Below are positions 24,039 through 35,801 of a DNA stretch of 64,000 nucleotides, one piece after another (position 1 is the first letter of the stretch; every line of letters begins with the position of its first letter). Position numbers and translations under genes: made by a program. The notes beneath the pieces are model-generated. The model saw only the letters and a list, made by a program, of their open reading frames with translations, made no database searches and was not told the DNA's origin. The DNA is from Pseudofabraea citricarpa (taxonomy: Eukaryota; Ascomycota; Leotiomycetes; Helotiales; Dermateaceae): positions 124,001 to 188,000 of the forward strand of contig JAPWGK010000002.1 of assembly GCA_029641185.1 (NCBI GenBank), in the 5' to 3' direction.

Positions 24039-25559
24039 ATGAATCACCTGTTGTTTGAAAGATCCGCGGGCAATCTGAGCCCTCATGCCTTTGCGCGACT
24101 GCAGACCTCGCAGCTCGTGAACGCTGTGCAACATGCGCCCAGATTGCGATTTGATGGCGGGGAAAAAGAGCGCGTCCCAGCAGGATCATCATCTAGCAGA
24201 GCACCAGGCACAAATAGTACTCCTGTAGAAGCTACCAAGCTATGGGCACATCAAGCTGGTGTGAATGCGCTTGCGATAGACCGGTTTGAAGGCAGAATGT
24301 AAGCTCTGGAAAGGCAGAGGATATTGCGGATGCTGACGTGGACAGTCTTCTTTCTGGCGGCGTCGACGCCAACATCAAGGTTTGGGATCTTAGTGAGGTC
24401 CCCAATGCTGCAGCGCTACACACCTTTCAGCCAACTGGAACGATCGTCAAGTATGAACTAAACTGTCTCCTGATCAGCTTCTGTGTAACTCACATTCTGT
24501 GCTAGAAATCAAGGCGCGGGACATAAATTTGGCATCACCCACTTGAGTTTCTACCCTTTCGATTCAGCCGCTTTTCTTTCTTCTTCGTATGATCACCACC
24601 TCAAAATCTATGATACAGAATCTCTTGGACTGGCCGGCTCCTTTGACCTCAGCTCTATCGTCTACACGCATGCCATATCGCCCGTTGCCAGCCATCTTTT
24701 GGTAGCCTGCGCAACGCAACATCCAGCAGTTCGACTAGTCGACTTACGCAGTGGTGCAAGTACGCATTCTTTGGCAGGCCACCATGGAGCATTACTTGCT
24801 GTGGCTTGGAGTCCAACTCAGGAACATGTCCTTGCAAGTGGTGGCATCGATGGCACGATAAGATTATGGGATATTCGAAAAAGTGCTGGCTTCCTAGGCG
24901 TACTCGACATGGAGGATTCTACGGGGATCATTTCTGGAGACTTCATCGGGTCTGGAGGTCGAGGTCGAGATGCTGGGAAGGCACATTCTGCTGCTGTGAA
25001 TGGAATTACCTGGACGGATGATGGTTCATATGTCATCTCAGCCGGGCACGATGAACGTATACGTGTTTGGAATGCCGCCACGGGTGCAAACACACTGGCC
25101 AGTTTCGGCCCAACAGTCAAGAATAGTCATCTATCCACTCTGCCAATGTTGCCGTCTCCTAACGGGCTTACTTCCCCGGAGGACTGCCTGCTCTTCTATC
25201 CTAACGAACAAGAAATCCTAGCCTTCGAACTGCATGAAGGGAGGATTCTCAAACGATTGAGGGTTCCAGGTCCCAGCATCGCAGCCGTCAAATCAAGGAC
25301 GGGAGAGAGGAACATCCGTAATCGGATTACAAGTCTCGCGTGGAGGGGAGCTGCGGATGGGTTTTACTCTGGGCATATGGATGGACAGATCAGAGCTTGG
25401 GTACCGAGGACAAAGGAAGACGACAGGCTTGATCTGGAGGAGGAGGAGGATGCAAAGAAAGACCATGATGACGATGAGACGGAAGGTCAGAAGCGGAAGA
25501 GGCAGGTTTTGGACGATGTATTCCGTGACCTGACGAAGCAGAAGATTACTTTCGGGTGA
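24039..25559 (+). CDS. ERCC8: CSA/ERCC8 (Rad28)-type WD40 repair protein
   Basis: WD40 propeller that, in the characterised family, is the substrate receptor of a CUL4-DDB1 ubiquitin ligase in transcription-coupled repair. Exons 24039-24298, 24346-24450 and 24506-25559 join in phase to 472 residues. The family-specific order is seen: A-H-Q-A-G-V-N-A-L-A-I-D followed by L-L-S-G-G-V-D-A-N-I-K-V-W-D-L; a Y-P-F-D block with S-S-Y-D-H-H-L-K; a T-H-A-I-S-P-V segment; W-S-P with L-A-S-G-G-I-D-G-T-I-R-L-W-D-I-R; then H-D-E-R-I-R-V-W-N with G-A-N-T-L. The last blade (Y-S-G-H-M-D-G-Q-I-R-A-W-V-P) is followed by an acidic Asp/Glu/Lys tail. WD repeats R-L-W-D-I-R and similar DxR boxes fit DDB1 binding. 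The N-terminal insert of about 60 residues is longer than in the human protein. Confidence 0.9.
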
Positions 25560-27250
25560 GGTGGCCGTGGTGGTTTTCAAAAGAACGATGGATTTAATAT
25601 AGGATGCTCCTTACAGCATACAGAGGATATAGTAGTAATTTAATTCCTTTTCTTCTTGCATTTCAAGCCCTTCTCTCTGTATTTAGCCGGCTATATAATT
25701 CCGCTATTTGCTTTATCAAGGTTTTAGTATGCTGCATATTTCCATCCTTCTTTCCTTTGCTGTTTGCGGTTATGTAATATTCAAGCCTTGTATCTCGAGA
25801 GCTGTCCCACCACAGATTTATTCTCTTCTGGTATTTATCTCAGTCAGTCGTTCTTGGTAACTAGAAATTAACATTCGAATACAAAAGAGTTGTGATTTAT
25901 AATTCAATAGAATAATGGTACTATCTCTTTTTCATTTCATGTCATTCTAACTAGGGATAAACAGATACAATTGAGAAGATCTGGAAAATCTAGAAATCAC
26001 TTGTGTTTAAATGAAATGGGCGTAACAATTGAAGCAAGAATAACCTCATCTCACCTGTTATCTTGTGCGGTTTCCTCAGCTTAAGTGAGATGTGATAATA
26101 AATCTCCTCGCTAATGAAAAAGTTGAGCTTTTACAATTCAACAGTTTGAATTATAAAGAGGAAGAGCAAACTCCAAGTACACCAGGGAGAAGTCCATTGG
26201 TAAAATACATATATCAATTCAAATTTACAGGTGGTTTCTAGAAGTAAAAACTCATACTGATTTAATTCTTTTTTTGCTCTGGTGTATTATTTCCTTCCAA
26301 TCCTCCCCGGCCCTTCTTTCTTCTGTGAGAAGATCGAAAGTTAAGATGAACCAAAAAGAATCCAAACTATTAAACTCTATCTCCAAATATCATTTTTTAA
26401 TTCAGATTAGATTCAATCACCTAACATGTAAAGCAAAATAGTGAAAATGGAGAGAGAATGACAATCACGTCGCTTAAGTATATCTGCGAGATGAAACCAC
26501 CACCTTAGATCAGGAACTTCAAATGAGATTCTTCTCTCTTATTTATAATATCAAATAGAGAGGGGTGGCGGAAGGGGGCGCTTGTTTAACCCCCCAGAAA
26601 ATTTCGTTCCTGACTTTGTTTCGAGTTCGAGTCTTGATATTTGAAATGGGCTGGGATTACTCGGGATTGGGAATTTTGTGAGAAATATCTCATGGGGTTT
26701 TACATGCACAATCATCAAGAGCTGATTGGTTTATGTGATTCCCATTTCGTCCTTTATTACGACGAGTGGAGAAGCATAGCCTCTGGCTTTCGGTTTGGGG
26801 AGGTACAAGTTTAGACTGAATTGCTTACCTGTGCAGAATTATCATTCTAACCCTGAGCTATCATCGCTAGGCTGTTTATGTAGGTCTAGTTATTGAATAA
26901 CTTTATTTGAGAAAGAAAGGGAACCTCCATCGGAAGATATCGATAATACATAGAGTGGTATGTATATTTGGGAGCGCTTGCGGCAGAACGACATTTCTCG
27001 TCCCGGCTATCAGAACACCACAGAAGATGAAAAGAAAGAAAGAAACGGCTAATTTTCTATCTGTCTCAATTTGGTGCAAACTTCCAACAAATCTACCAGT
27101 AACACAGATCAAATCAATACAGACGACACCTTCCAAGAAATTCCATAGTAGTATATTGCCTCTCATGGAAACACTCATGCATATCCACCACCCCAAGAAA
27201 CTCCGAACCAGGATAGGTTATATTCTTTTGTATTTTTGTAGAAAGTATGG
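25560..27250. other. AT-rich intergenic block
   Basis: About 1.7 kb of clearly AT-rich sequence between convergent CSA and atg5 genes, in contrast to the GC-richer flanks. No ORF is recognisable. The composition could reflect decayed mobile DNA or repeat-induced mutation, but no element ends are visible. Confidence 0.5.
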
Positions 27251-28140
27251 TTAATTCAACATCTCGACACATAAATGTAACCAACCATCCGCATAAGCCG
27301 CCTCCCTCATGAGCTCCTCCAGCGGCGCACGAAAAGGCACCGGCGCTCCATGTAGTCTCGGTTCAGCAAGGATCGGATCACGGCTGCTCGTAAAGAGTGT
27401 GGGGAGAATTCTGTTAAGTGCCGAACCAAGTGTTTGCACCTCACCTAGTACGCAACAATCAGCCAAACGGAGTAAGGGGATGGGACATTGAGGAAAGCGT
27501 ACGGGTTTCGGTCATGGGCGGGATCAGTGATTGCACGATTTTGAACGATCCCAATGTAGCAGAGGCGCTCGGTGATGACGGGATGTATATCCTTAGAGGG
27601 ATGTTTTTCAGAGGTGTGGAAGGATTGAGGAGGAGAGTATTGATCTTGTTGAAGGAGTTGTAATCATCTGTGATTGTTTAGCTATGTGTCATGTTTTGAG
27701 GAAGTGCTAGCTTACTGTCCTGTACTGAATTCCATAATTGAGTAGAATTCTCCTTCGACATGGACATGATGCCCTTTGCTGTGCCATTTCGTATAAAGTC
27801 CGCCTGATATGATCAGCATTGCGGTTTCAACCAAGTCGTGGATGCAAACCTCTTTCACGCTGTTGATAAAAGTGTCATGGATATCGAAGAGTGGGCCATC
27901 TCCTAGGGTAAGACGCCATGGTAATTCAGGTTGATAGAGATCGAAGAGAAGCCCGACCGGTAGATTCTTCAACAGGATGCCCTCGTAGGAGAAGCTCGAG
28001 CAAGGCCCGAAGAATGAGGTGAGGCGCGGCAGAAGCAGGGGCAGATAAGAAAGGCGCGGAGCATGTATAACATAAGGAATGGTGGAGGAGGGGTGCGAGA
28101 TGTGCAGTGGTATTGATGAGCCCCAGATTTGGGATTGCAT
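27251..28140 (-). CDS. atg5: Autophagy protein Atg5
   Basis: Atg5 is joined to the ubiquitin-like Atg12 and, with Atg16, drives lipidation of Atg8 at the growing autophagosome. Exons 28140-27850, 27803-27716, 27667-27503 and 27444-27251 splice in phase to 245 residues. Family blocks are all present: I-W-G-S-S-I-P-L at the start, P-R-L-S-Y-L-P-L-L-L-P-R-L, a S-Y-E-G-I-L-L-K-N-L-P-V-G-L-L-F-D-L block, L-P-W-R-L-T-L, and, after intron 1, I-N-S-V-K-E-A-D-F-I-R-N-G. The Lys in that N-S-V-K-E-A-D block is the conserved Atg12 acceptor. Then come S-M-S-K-E-N-S-T-Q-L-W, I-P-L-R-I-Y-I-P and the D-G-W-L-H-L-C-V end. The length is slightly under most filamentous-fungal Atg5, mainly at the N-terminus. Confidence 0.95.
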
Positions 28141-28480
28141 TGTTGTTTGTTACCTGAGCTGAACGGTGGGTGGATGAGGCTGACGATGCGATACCAAATG
28201 CTTTTATCTTAGCGTGATAGCGGGGTCGATAAGGCTGACAGTTGAAAGTGCGGGACACAGTAAGGCTGAAGCATTTTGCTTTATTTCTAAACATTTCTGC
28301 TCTATGCTCTTGATGTGCTTTATATCGCAAGGATTCTAAGTCTATCTTAAGTACCTAACACACTAGAACAAATGCATTGGCCATTACTTGTACCAGAATT
28401 AGCTGGGGATGGCTTGCCAATATACAATTTCGGTATCTTTCCAAAGATTTCAAGTAGCTCCCACGCGAGGCAGACCTTTG
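28141..28480. other. Short gap between HET gene and atg5
   Basis: About 340 bp with the atg5 promoter and the 3' flank of the HET gene. No other signal is recognised. Confidence 0.5.
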
Positions 28481-30232
28481 CTAATCAATTTCAAAGTAGG
28501 ACTCTTTTTGCAGCCACGAGAGCCTCCCAAATCGCGTTAGACGTTGCACAGTTGGCAGGTCCAGATGAAAGATAGGGTGCTGCTCGGGTTCCATCCCGTC
28601 ACTGCGAAGAGGCCACAACGAAGAGATTGCCCCTCGCCCTACCAGCTGGTAGTTAGAACCTACACCACGAATAACCGCCGTGAGACTACTACCTTCGAAC
28701 GTACATATGAGATCCCCCTCGCTGCTTCCTTCAGGAGCAATACCAATCAATCCATCATTGCCCAGGAAAAAACGAGAGGAATCTATCTGCACTAGATGAT
28801 CATCTAAAATGGCCTCATTCTTCAGATACGGCCCTTCGTACTTGATATACGACAAAGAGCTATGCACGGGGTAGAATAGGTGAGGGTCAAGTCCGCTCAG
28901 ATCCATCTCTAAGCGGTAATCTACGTTTTCACTCCTGCTCGATTCTGCGAGGATCCTGTCTGCCAATATGGCATCAGCGTACCGTCTGTTTTGCCTCCAT
29001 GCTCCTGTCTTGGATTGCCATTCTTGAAGTTCTTCATCAGAAGAAGTGACTATTGGACCGAATTCTCGAATGATGGCGACTCCCGAAGCAGGAATCCGGA
29101 GCAATGATTGATCGCTTATGATTTCATTGACATTGAGTGCTACAAAGGGGCCGGTGAACATCTTTCGGAGGGCTCCATTATAGTGGCATAGTTTACCGCA
29201 GAGCATGTCCTGAAGGAACTCACTAAATTGAAGGATTCGAGTACCGGAAGAGCCAGGATTTGAGGTTTCCTCTCTCATCAATATAGCATACTGAAAGAGC
29301 ATCACATCGCAGTAGACATCTTCCAAGGACTTGTCATAATCTATAGCAAAGCTGCTCGGGGTATAGTCTTCTGCAAGGCCAAGAAAGCCATATACAATAT
29401 CGCGAGGGTCTTGACAACGAGACTCCTCGCAATCTTTCAAAAGAGACCACAAGGTACTCTTCTTTCGAGTACCCCGCTGCTGATTCAGTCGTGCCGGTAG
29501 ACTTTCTTTCACGAATAATTGGGATTGAGAAAGATGGCGAGGTTCGCTTCTGTACAGGGTTTGGCAAATTCTGGCGAAATGGAACCAGGAGCATCGATCT
29601 CTACCACAAACAAGCGACAGTCTTTTCGCCAACCCAATTTCTTGCACAATCCACACCCGCTCCCAATACTCTCTTGAACAGAGCTTTGACAAAGCTACCC
29701 ACTGTTTTCGATCGCCACTCAGAGTATTATTTTTCCCACCATGGGCAACAGACCTCTCATACTGGTTGAGGAAAGCCATTGAGACCTTGCTGTCTTCGTC
29801 ACCGAGGCCAAGCCATATTAATACTTTGGTCGCTTGACTGTAGATATTTGCCATCTGCTGAACCTGGTCATTCCGTTCAGCAACGTTACTTTGGTCAATG
29901 CAAATGGCATCGACCCAGAGAACCCGTCGGGTCGATCCTGATCTCAGATGATACAGGGCCCAGAAAAGGTTATCGCGAACAAGAAATTGCTGCCCCTCCA
30001 GTACGATCGCCCGGGTATGCTCTGGTCGGCCCCAGGTGTAGGATAGAGCTTCGTAGCTCTGTCTTGGCTCGAGCTCCATGGATGCTTGGAGCAACTGGCA
30101 CTCAATGCATGCGTCTTGCTCGCCTGGTAGCAAGACCATTAGACGGAAGAATCCGTGAGTTGAGCTCAGGGGCGAATGCCGATATGCTTTCCGGAAAGCC
30201 GCCATATTTGATGTATCAAGGGCTGCGGCCAT
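28481..30232 (-). CDS. HET-domain protein
   Basis: Heterokaryon-incompatibility (HET) domain protein, a family expanded in Pezizomycotina and linked to non-self recognition and cell death. The single-exon frame could start at an ATG at 30307, but the ATG at 30232 (583 residues) is preferred: the extra 25 codons overlap GTAC-type intergenic sequence. HET hallmarks are at about residues 60-180 of this model: Y-E-A-L-S-Y-T-W-G, then a W-V-D-A-I-C-I-D-Q block followed by N-E/D-R-N-x-Q-V-x-x-M-x-x-I-Y, then A-x-x-V-L-I-W-L-G. The C-terminal half includes the D-P-R-D-I-V-Y-G-F-L-G-L-A block common to HET-6-like members and no STAND ATPase or WD repeats. It stands alone, with no partner gene beside it, so a specific allorecognition role cannot be assigned. 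Confidence 0.9.
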   Translation of the reverse strand: MAAALDTSNMAAFRKAYRHSPLSSTHGFFRLMVLLPGEQDACIECQLLQASMELEPRQSYEALSYTWGRPEHTRAIVLEGQQFLVRDNLFWALYHLRSGSTRRVLWVDAICIDQSNVAERNDQVQQMANIYSQATKVLIWLGLGDEDSKVSMAFLNQYERSVAHGGKNNTLSGDRKQWVALSKLCSREYWERVWIVQEIGLAKRLSLVCGRDRCSWFHFARICQTLYRSEPRHLSQSQLFVKESLPARLNQQRGTRKKSTLWSLLKDCEESRCQDPRDIVYGFLGLAEDYTPSSFAIDYDKSLEDVYCDVMLFQYAILMREETSNPGSSGTRILQFSEFLQDMLCGKLCHYNGALRKMFTGPFVALNVNEIISDQSLLRIPASGVAIIREFGPIVTSSDEELQEWQSKTGAWRQNRRYADAILADRILAESSRSENVDYRLEMDLSGLDPHLFYPVHSSLSYIKYEGPYLKNEAILDDHLVQIDSSRFFLGNDGLIGIAPEGSSEGDLICTFEGSSLTAVIRGVGSNYQLVGRGAISSLWPLRSDGMEPEQHPIFHLDLPTVQRLTRFGRLSWLQKESYFEID

Positions 30233-32040
30233 GCTTACGGAGGCACAGGAGGTACAGTAAGTACAGTTACTGTACCAGCCGTGCACTAAGTTATGCCGCT
30301 CGAACAAAGTCTTGCGGCTTCTTGCTAGGGGGATACTGCTAGCCTACTGTGCCTTAGCTTCCGAAGCATTTGGTGGGAATAAAGGCAGCATGATCCTGTA
30401 CTTAGGTACTTACCTCCTCGGTACGACTCGCTGTGCAGTTCAAGACGCAAGGTAGGTCTCGCAAACCGCAACCTTACAGAATCACGTGGCACTACCAAGG
30501 CTCTAATACTGTAAGCCAGTTCCGTCTGCATGTACATCGTCCCTTCTACTAAAAGTTTCTAGCGTCCCAGCGTTTCCTGTCTGTACGGTACGTGGGCGGA
30601 ATATTCCCAAGTCTGCTGGAGAGTTGTCAACCTTGCATGGAGGCGGAATGTCGTGTGCCAAAGCTTAAAGCAATTCCCGGTGTTGACATACTGCGCTTTG
30701 ATGCGACGGGCACAGCACGACACCAGTTAATAACCAGTCAGATGGGAGGAGATTGATATTCGATGCGACAGCGTCGGGAACCCAACTGACAAGAAGTGTT
30801 GTTGTTGTTATTTACCGTGCCCACGTGACTTTCCTGAGAAGCCGGCCCATGTGGGTAAAACGTTTTTCCTGGAAATACTCCGTAAGTGACCGGCACCAGA
30901 GTTCAGCTGAAGCATAATCGACTTCATGTTTCGCACGCATCCCAGCACGACTCAACCAGACAACAACATGGTTTGAGGCTGTGATGCCCGACTCGTACAT
31001 CGCCGTCGAATCCCAACGATGATCTCGGCATGGCTTTCCAGGGCACAACACGCGTCGTGCGGTACGGTAGTGCCACAGACACAGACAGTGCGGCAACACC
31101 CAGCATGCTACTGTGTGCTATTCTAGTTGCGTGAGGCTATTGTCGCTCATCTCATCTCCACCGCCCCCGGGGACCTTCAAATGCCGAATCTCTGGATGAG
31201 CAGCTTAGCGCAAGCTATTGGCCGCCGCCGCTTGGGTTGCAACTTGCGAGATTCGTATTGCGGCGCCGTTGAGTATGCAGTCTAGCTACCAGCCGTCATG
31301 TCTTGACTCGTTTCATCGCCCCCAGCCGTCGGCCATGTCGACTTCTGACTGGTGGTCGCAACCATTCCATTAGTCTCTGCTCTAGATCAGACCGAACAAG
31401 ACACAGCAGATGCTGCACCATTGTCCGTCTTCCAGAAGATCTCATGGTCAGCGCAAATCGACTCGGTTCAATCTTCGGACCATGCACGCCACACCATCTT
31501 TGGACCACTCTACAGGGTCCGACACGTGGAATCCCAGCGGATGCGGTGGTCCTGACTCCTGAGGTCCTGAGCGGATATGTGCATGACGAGTTTTTACGTC
31601 CACACTTATCTGTCTCACTTATATCAGCCTTAAGTGCCATCTAACAAGGGATGATGCCGCATGAGCAAGCTGAACCATAACCAATCCCAATCTTTGAAGG
31701 GAGCTCCGGCTCTAATCACCCGGGCCCCGACCCAGATGGAACATGGAATTCTCGCCCTGGTTCCCCAGCCCAGCGATCCGATCTTGTCGATCTGGTAACA
31801 GAAGCAGTGGCCTTGCTGTGACTTGTGATCGACGGCTCCGCTCCTGGTACCGAAATCGTTTCTTGTTCCTTCCGCCGGTACTGCCCCATATGTATCCTTC
31901 CTTTAACCTTCTTTTTATTTCAACGTTCATTTGGAAGAAAACATCACTCGTTGCGTTGATGAAGAGGGATGAATCCTTAAGTCTGGGGACATTCCCTTCA
32001 TACTGGTGGAAAGAGACGGCATTCACGAGCTTGAGCTGAG
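30233..32040. other. Intergenic upstream of HET and 7TM genes
   Basis: About 1.8 kb between divergent genes. It contains GTAC-type motifs (about 30250-30275, 30585-30600 and 31060-31075). ORFs at 31296-31640 (both strands) and 31712-32039 have no recognisable domain. Confidence 0.4.
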
Positions 32041-33588
32041 ATGGCTGGAGGAATTCCTTCGGAAGTTATTGGGGTCTCAGTAGGAATTCTGCTGTATTCG
32101 TCTTTGTGCTTGACATTGAGTCTCTTGCTCATATGTCTCCTGTGGAGCTATGGAGAACGATGGACTTGTAAGTTCGGCAATTGGACAGGAATGAATACAA
32201 GAACTGACCTTGGGGTAGATGTAGCATTGCTCAGCATCTTCACATCAATCAGTACGCTCGCGTCCATCATCCAGCAGTTACATTATGCTATTGCATGGAT
32301 AGACGTAAAGCAGGCTCAGTTTGACAAGGCTGTGGATAGTATCCACAAGCCATCACTGGCGTTCGGAGGGGCAGCTCATATTGTGGATGTGGTCTTATAC
32401 TGGATTCGTATGCTATGCCTATAACTTGGGTCTGCCAGCGCTAATAGCTTCAACTAGAGTTCTATTGCTACAATGTCATGTCACTTATGGTCCTCTTTTG
32501 GTAAGCTCATTCATACACTAGCAAGATGGGTTTGACTGACAGCTTTTCTTCTAGGACTATAGCTCTGTTCCGAGCATCTTGGGGTCTAAACACAGCATGG
32601 CTTGGAGATTGGGGTCTTCGAATGGGACTTGTCTCAAAGATGTTTGGAGTCGTATTTCCGTTGTTGATTATTGGGCTTGGGAATTGCATCACCATACTTA
32701 AGGTTCCTGCACTCTATTTCGTTCTGCAAAACATTCTCAGTAAGCAATTCCTCTTGGCATATGTGCAACAGAGGCTTATCATCTTAGTGTTCTTCAACCT
32801 GACCGCAGGTGGCGTTCTCCTGGCACTGATTCTTTTCAAGTATATCAAAACTCGTCGTTTGACCGTCAGACACGCTGAACGATCGCCATGGTGGGCATCA
32901 AATGTCTCGAAATCTGGGTCTCATACTACGGGAAGCAATATGACAGATGGTTCCGATACACCGTCTGCTCGCCAGTCAATCTATGACCGAGCACTCATAA
33001 CAAGATTCACTATCGGCTTCGTCCTTCTCGCGTATGTTTGTAACTGTGTGATTATTGTGTAGATTGGCTAACGTTTGAACCAGAGCTTTTGAACTAGCAA
33101 TCATTGTTTTTGCTCTTTTCCAATCCAGCAATAATGCCGCCATTGCTGCGGCAGGAAAACCTGACCATTCGACATCTGGAGCTACAATCGACATTGTACT
33201 ATTCATCCCCGGCGTATCCGCGTCGCTTGTGACCTTTCTTGTCTTTGGCACTACAAAATCTTGGCGACAATACTGGAAGATGGTGCGCTCTGGATGTGGT
33301 GCGCGTAGCAAGTTACAGGAGCGTAGCATGCGTCGACGAACTGATTTCGAAAATTCTGTTCAGTCGGTACACTTGGACGAATTCGAACGTCTACCCAGCA
33401 TAACAACGCAAGAAGGAACTAAGTCTAGCAGTACTAGGGTCGTTGATCCTGGGCTGGATTTTGGTTTCCAGAGGCCAGACACCCAGGACTCTTCAGATGG
33501 AGAGAATAGCCTTCCGATTCAGTTGACTGATGGCAAAATTTATTATCCACACAGAGCAGCAAAGACCACTGATGATTTGCCCGTGTGA
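32041..33588 (+). CDS. Seven-segment membrane protein, GPCR-like
   Basis: Five exons (32041-32167, 32219-32407, 32458-32500, 32555-33031, 33084-33588) join in phase to 446 residues. Seven hydrophobic segments can be placed at about 9-35, 43-65, 90-125, 147-170, 190-215, 265-290 and 308-330, followed by a cytosolic-looking, Ser/Thr/Arg-rich tail of about 110 residues. A polar loop with charged and Ser residues lies between segments 5 and 6. After the last segment there is a F-G-T-T-K-S-W-R-Q-Y motif, a style I know from fungal orphan receptor-like proteins. The topology fits a G-protein-coupled receptor, but I do not recognise a named class (not Pth11 by its lack of a CFEM domain, not pheromone). 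Ligand and partner are unknown. It is convergent with the MFS gene. Confidence 0.7.
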
Positions 33589-33995
33589 AATACAAGATAT
33601 GGGAAAGGGGTTATATAATATTGGAGCTCAGCTACGAACTCAAGCTTCTTCTGGACGAGAATGCCTTGGAGTAATTCAAAAGCGCTCAGTGCAGGTTGAC
33701 ACTTGAGCTTTAGGGAGATTATGGTTAACGATTGAATGATTTATGTACTGCGCTATCATGCGCCGGCTGGTTTTACAACACGAGGGCAAAAGGATTATAC
33801 CCCGAAAACGATTGGTTAACAGAACAATCGGCATAACGACCCCGGCAGGGAAGGAAATGGGGCGATTGACTTTGCATCTGAGACGATGTTATCTTTAATA
33901 GACGCAAAAACGAGAGAGATGTGGTTGGTCTCCATAACGGCGAATCCCCCTGTTAATATTATATCTTTTTATTCGCTAGATAATTAATCATGTCT
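33589..33995. other. Convergent intergenic gap
   Basis: About 400 bp between the stop codons of the 7TM gene (+) and the MFS gene (-). Presumed 3' ends; nothing else is seen. Confidence 0.5.
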
Positions 33996-35801
33996 TCAAA
34001 CCATATCTTTATCCTTTCCTTCTGTAAAATCTTCCTCCTTCTCTAGCTTTCCCATCTCATTACCATTCATATCTACTCCACCTCTTGCAGCTCGTCTCTT
34101 CTTATCGACAGCATCTCGCCACTTAGCACCCCATTTGACACTAGCAGCAACACTGATGCTACTGAATACCAGGAAAGCAGCCGAAATAGTTGAGAAATAC
34201 CCAACTCCCATTTTCTCCACGGCCGGGAGGACGACTGATGAACCCATGGCGGCGAAAAGATACCGAACCATATAGTTGCCAGCGATTACCTCGGCGCCTT
34301 GGGCTTGCATGACATCCAAGCAATATGTATTGAGGGAAGGGAAGCAAAATAGCTGGGCCACACCCTGGCAGAACATCATGATTACCGGAAGGGCGATGCC
34401 ACCAAATCGCTTCTCGATGGACCATCCATACAGAAGCATGCAAGAAGGGATCGCAATGCCCATGAAGGGAACACACGAGCGCAACCGGTCTTCTGGCACC
34501 CGCTTACCCTTCTTCTTGGCCCACTTGATCGTAATGTAGTCAGCATAACGACCACCAAAGAAGGTGCCCAGGATATATCCACAGCCTGGAGCGAGGTAGA
34601 ACAAGCCGGATTGGATGGGCGTCGTCAGGTTGAAGCGTGGATTCAGAATATACCGGATGGGCGTGAGCAGCGAGTACATGTTCCAGACCAGACTGCTCGA
34701 TGCAAGTGCAGCCACAATCAGATTCGGATACATGTACAACCTGACGACCCGCCAGGGATTGAGCATAGCCCAGAGAACCCTGGCCTTGGCGGCGCGCGAG
34801 AGACCGACCAGATCATCCGACTTCTTATGATGGATGGTCTCCGGGAGCAGGAAATAGGCGCCGATGGTCGCGACGCCTGCGAGGGCCGTCTGCAGGAAGA
34901 AGATGTCGCGCCAGGATTTGAACGTCACGATGATGCCGCCGATGAAGGGCCCGAAGGCTGGGCCGATGAGCGTCCCCGACAAGAACCAGCCCATGGCCGT
35001 CGCCCGCTCAGATGGCCGGTAGATATCCCCGATGCATGAGGCGCCGATGTTGAGAAACGACGTCCCCTCGAAGGCTGTCAGGATGCGGAAGATGAAATAG
35101 GAGACCAGGTTTGGCGAGAGGGCGGTGCCGATGGAACAGGCGAGGAAGAGCACGGCGGTAATCAAACAGATCTATGTGAGATTCTCATTAACAACTTTTC
35201 TTTCATTCTCCTCTTTCTCTCTTCTCTTCTCACCTGGGAAGTGGGGAAAGAGAAATGAAAGGGAGAAAGGAGAGGGGGAGCTAGGTTATAAAAGAAAAGA
35301 AAAAAGAAAAAGAAATCAAAAAATATATACATTTCTCCGGCCATAGACCTGACTCAGCGGGCCCCAGAAACACGGCGACAGCCCCATGGCGATCAGGTAC
35401 AGGCCGTTGCTCAGATTGATGACGGTGCCCGTCGAGCGGTAGGTGGCGGCGACCTCAGGCACGGCCGCCAGGATGGTCGTGCTCGAGATGGGCGCCAGGA
35501 AGCTGCAGAAGGACAGCAGCGCGACGATGATGTGCTTCCGGCCCGGCGAGATGCGGTCGTACATCTCGTCCGGCACCGAGACGTGCGACGTGTAGTGCTG
35601 GATGGGTACATCGTGCGTCTGGGAGAGGTGCGTTGGCACGTGTTGGAGGTTTGGGTCTGGGTTTGGGTTTGCTGAAGGTTGTTGGATGGACGAGCAGAAG
35701 GAGGGTCGTGTGGATATGGAGGGTCTTGTTTCCTCTTCTTCTTGTTGCTGTCGATGGTCTTGCTGCTGTAATGCTGCGTTGGGTGGTGGCTTGGACGTCA
35801 T
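33996..35801 (-). CDS. MFS exporter, DHA1 type
   Basis: Twelve-segment major facilitator, probable drug or metabolite:H+ antiporter of the plasma membrane. Exons 35801-35331 and 35171-33996 flank a 159-bp intron, long for this genome, and give 548 residues. The first 90 residues are hydrophilic, Gln/Pro-rich. The family signature after segment 2 is W-G-P-L-S-Q-V-Y-G-R-R (A-type D/R motif), the intron falls directly behind it, and segment 5 carries G-P-A-F-G-P-F-I-G-G (motif C of antiporters). The loop P-E-T-I-H-H-K-K follows segment 6. The closest fungal subgroup by layout includes Qdr/Tpo-like exporters. No biosynthetic gene neighbours indicate a substrate. Confidence 0.88.

Noticed and set aside
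34611..35039. 142-codon ORF on the + strand
   Set aside because: Antisense shadow of the MFS gene, whose membrane segments and motifs fix the coding strand.
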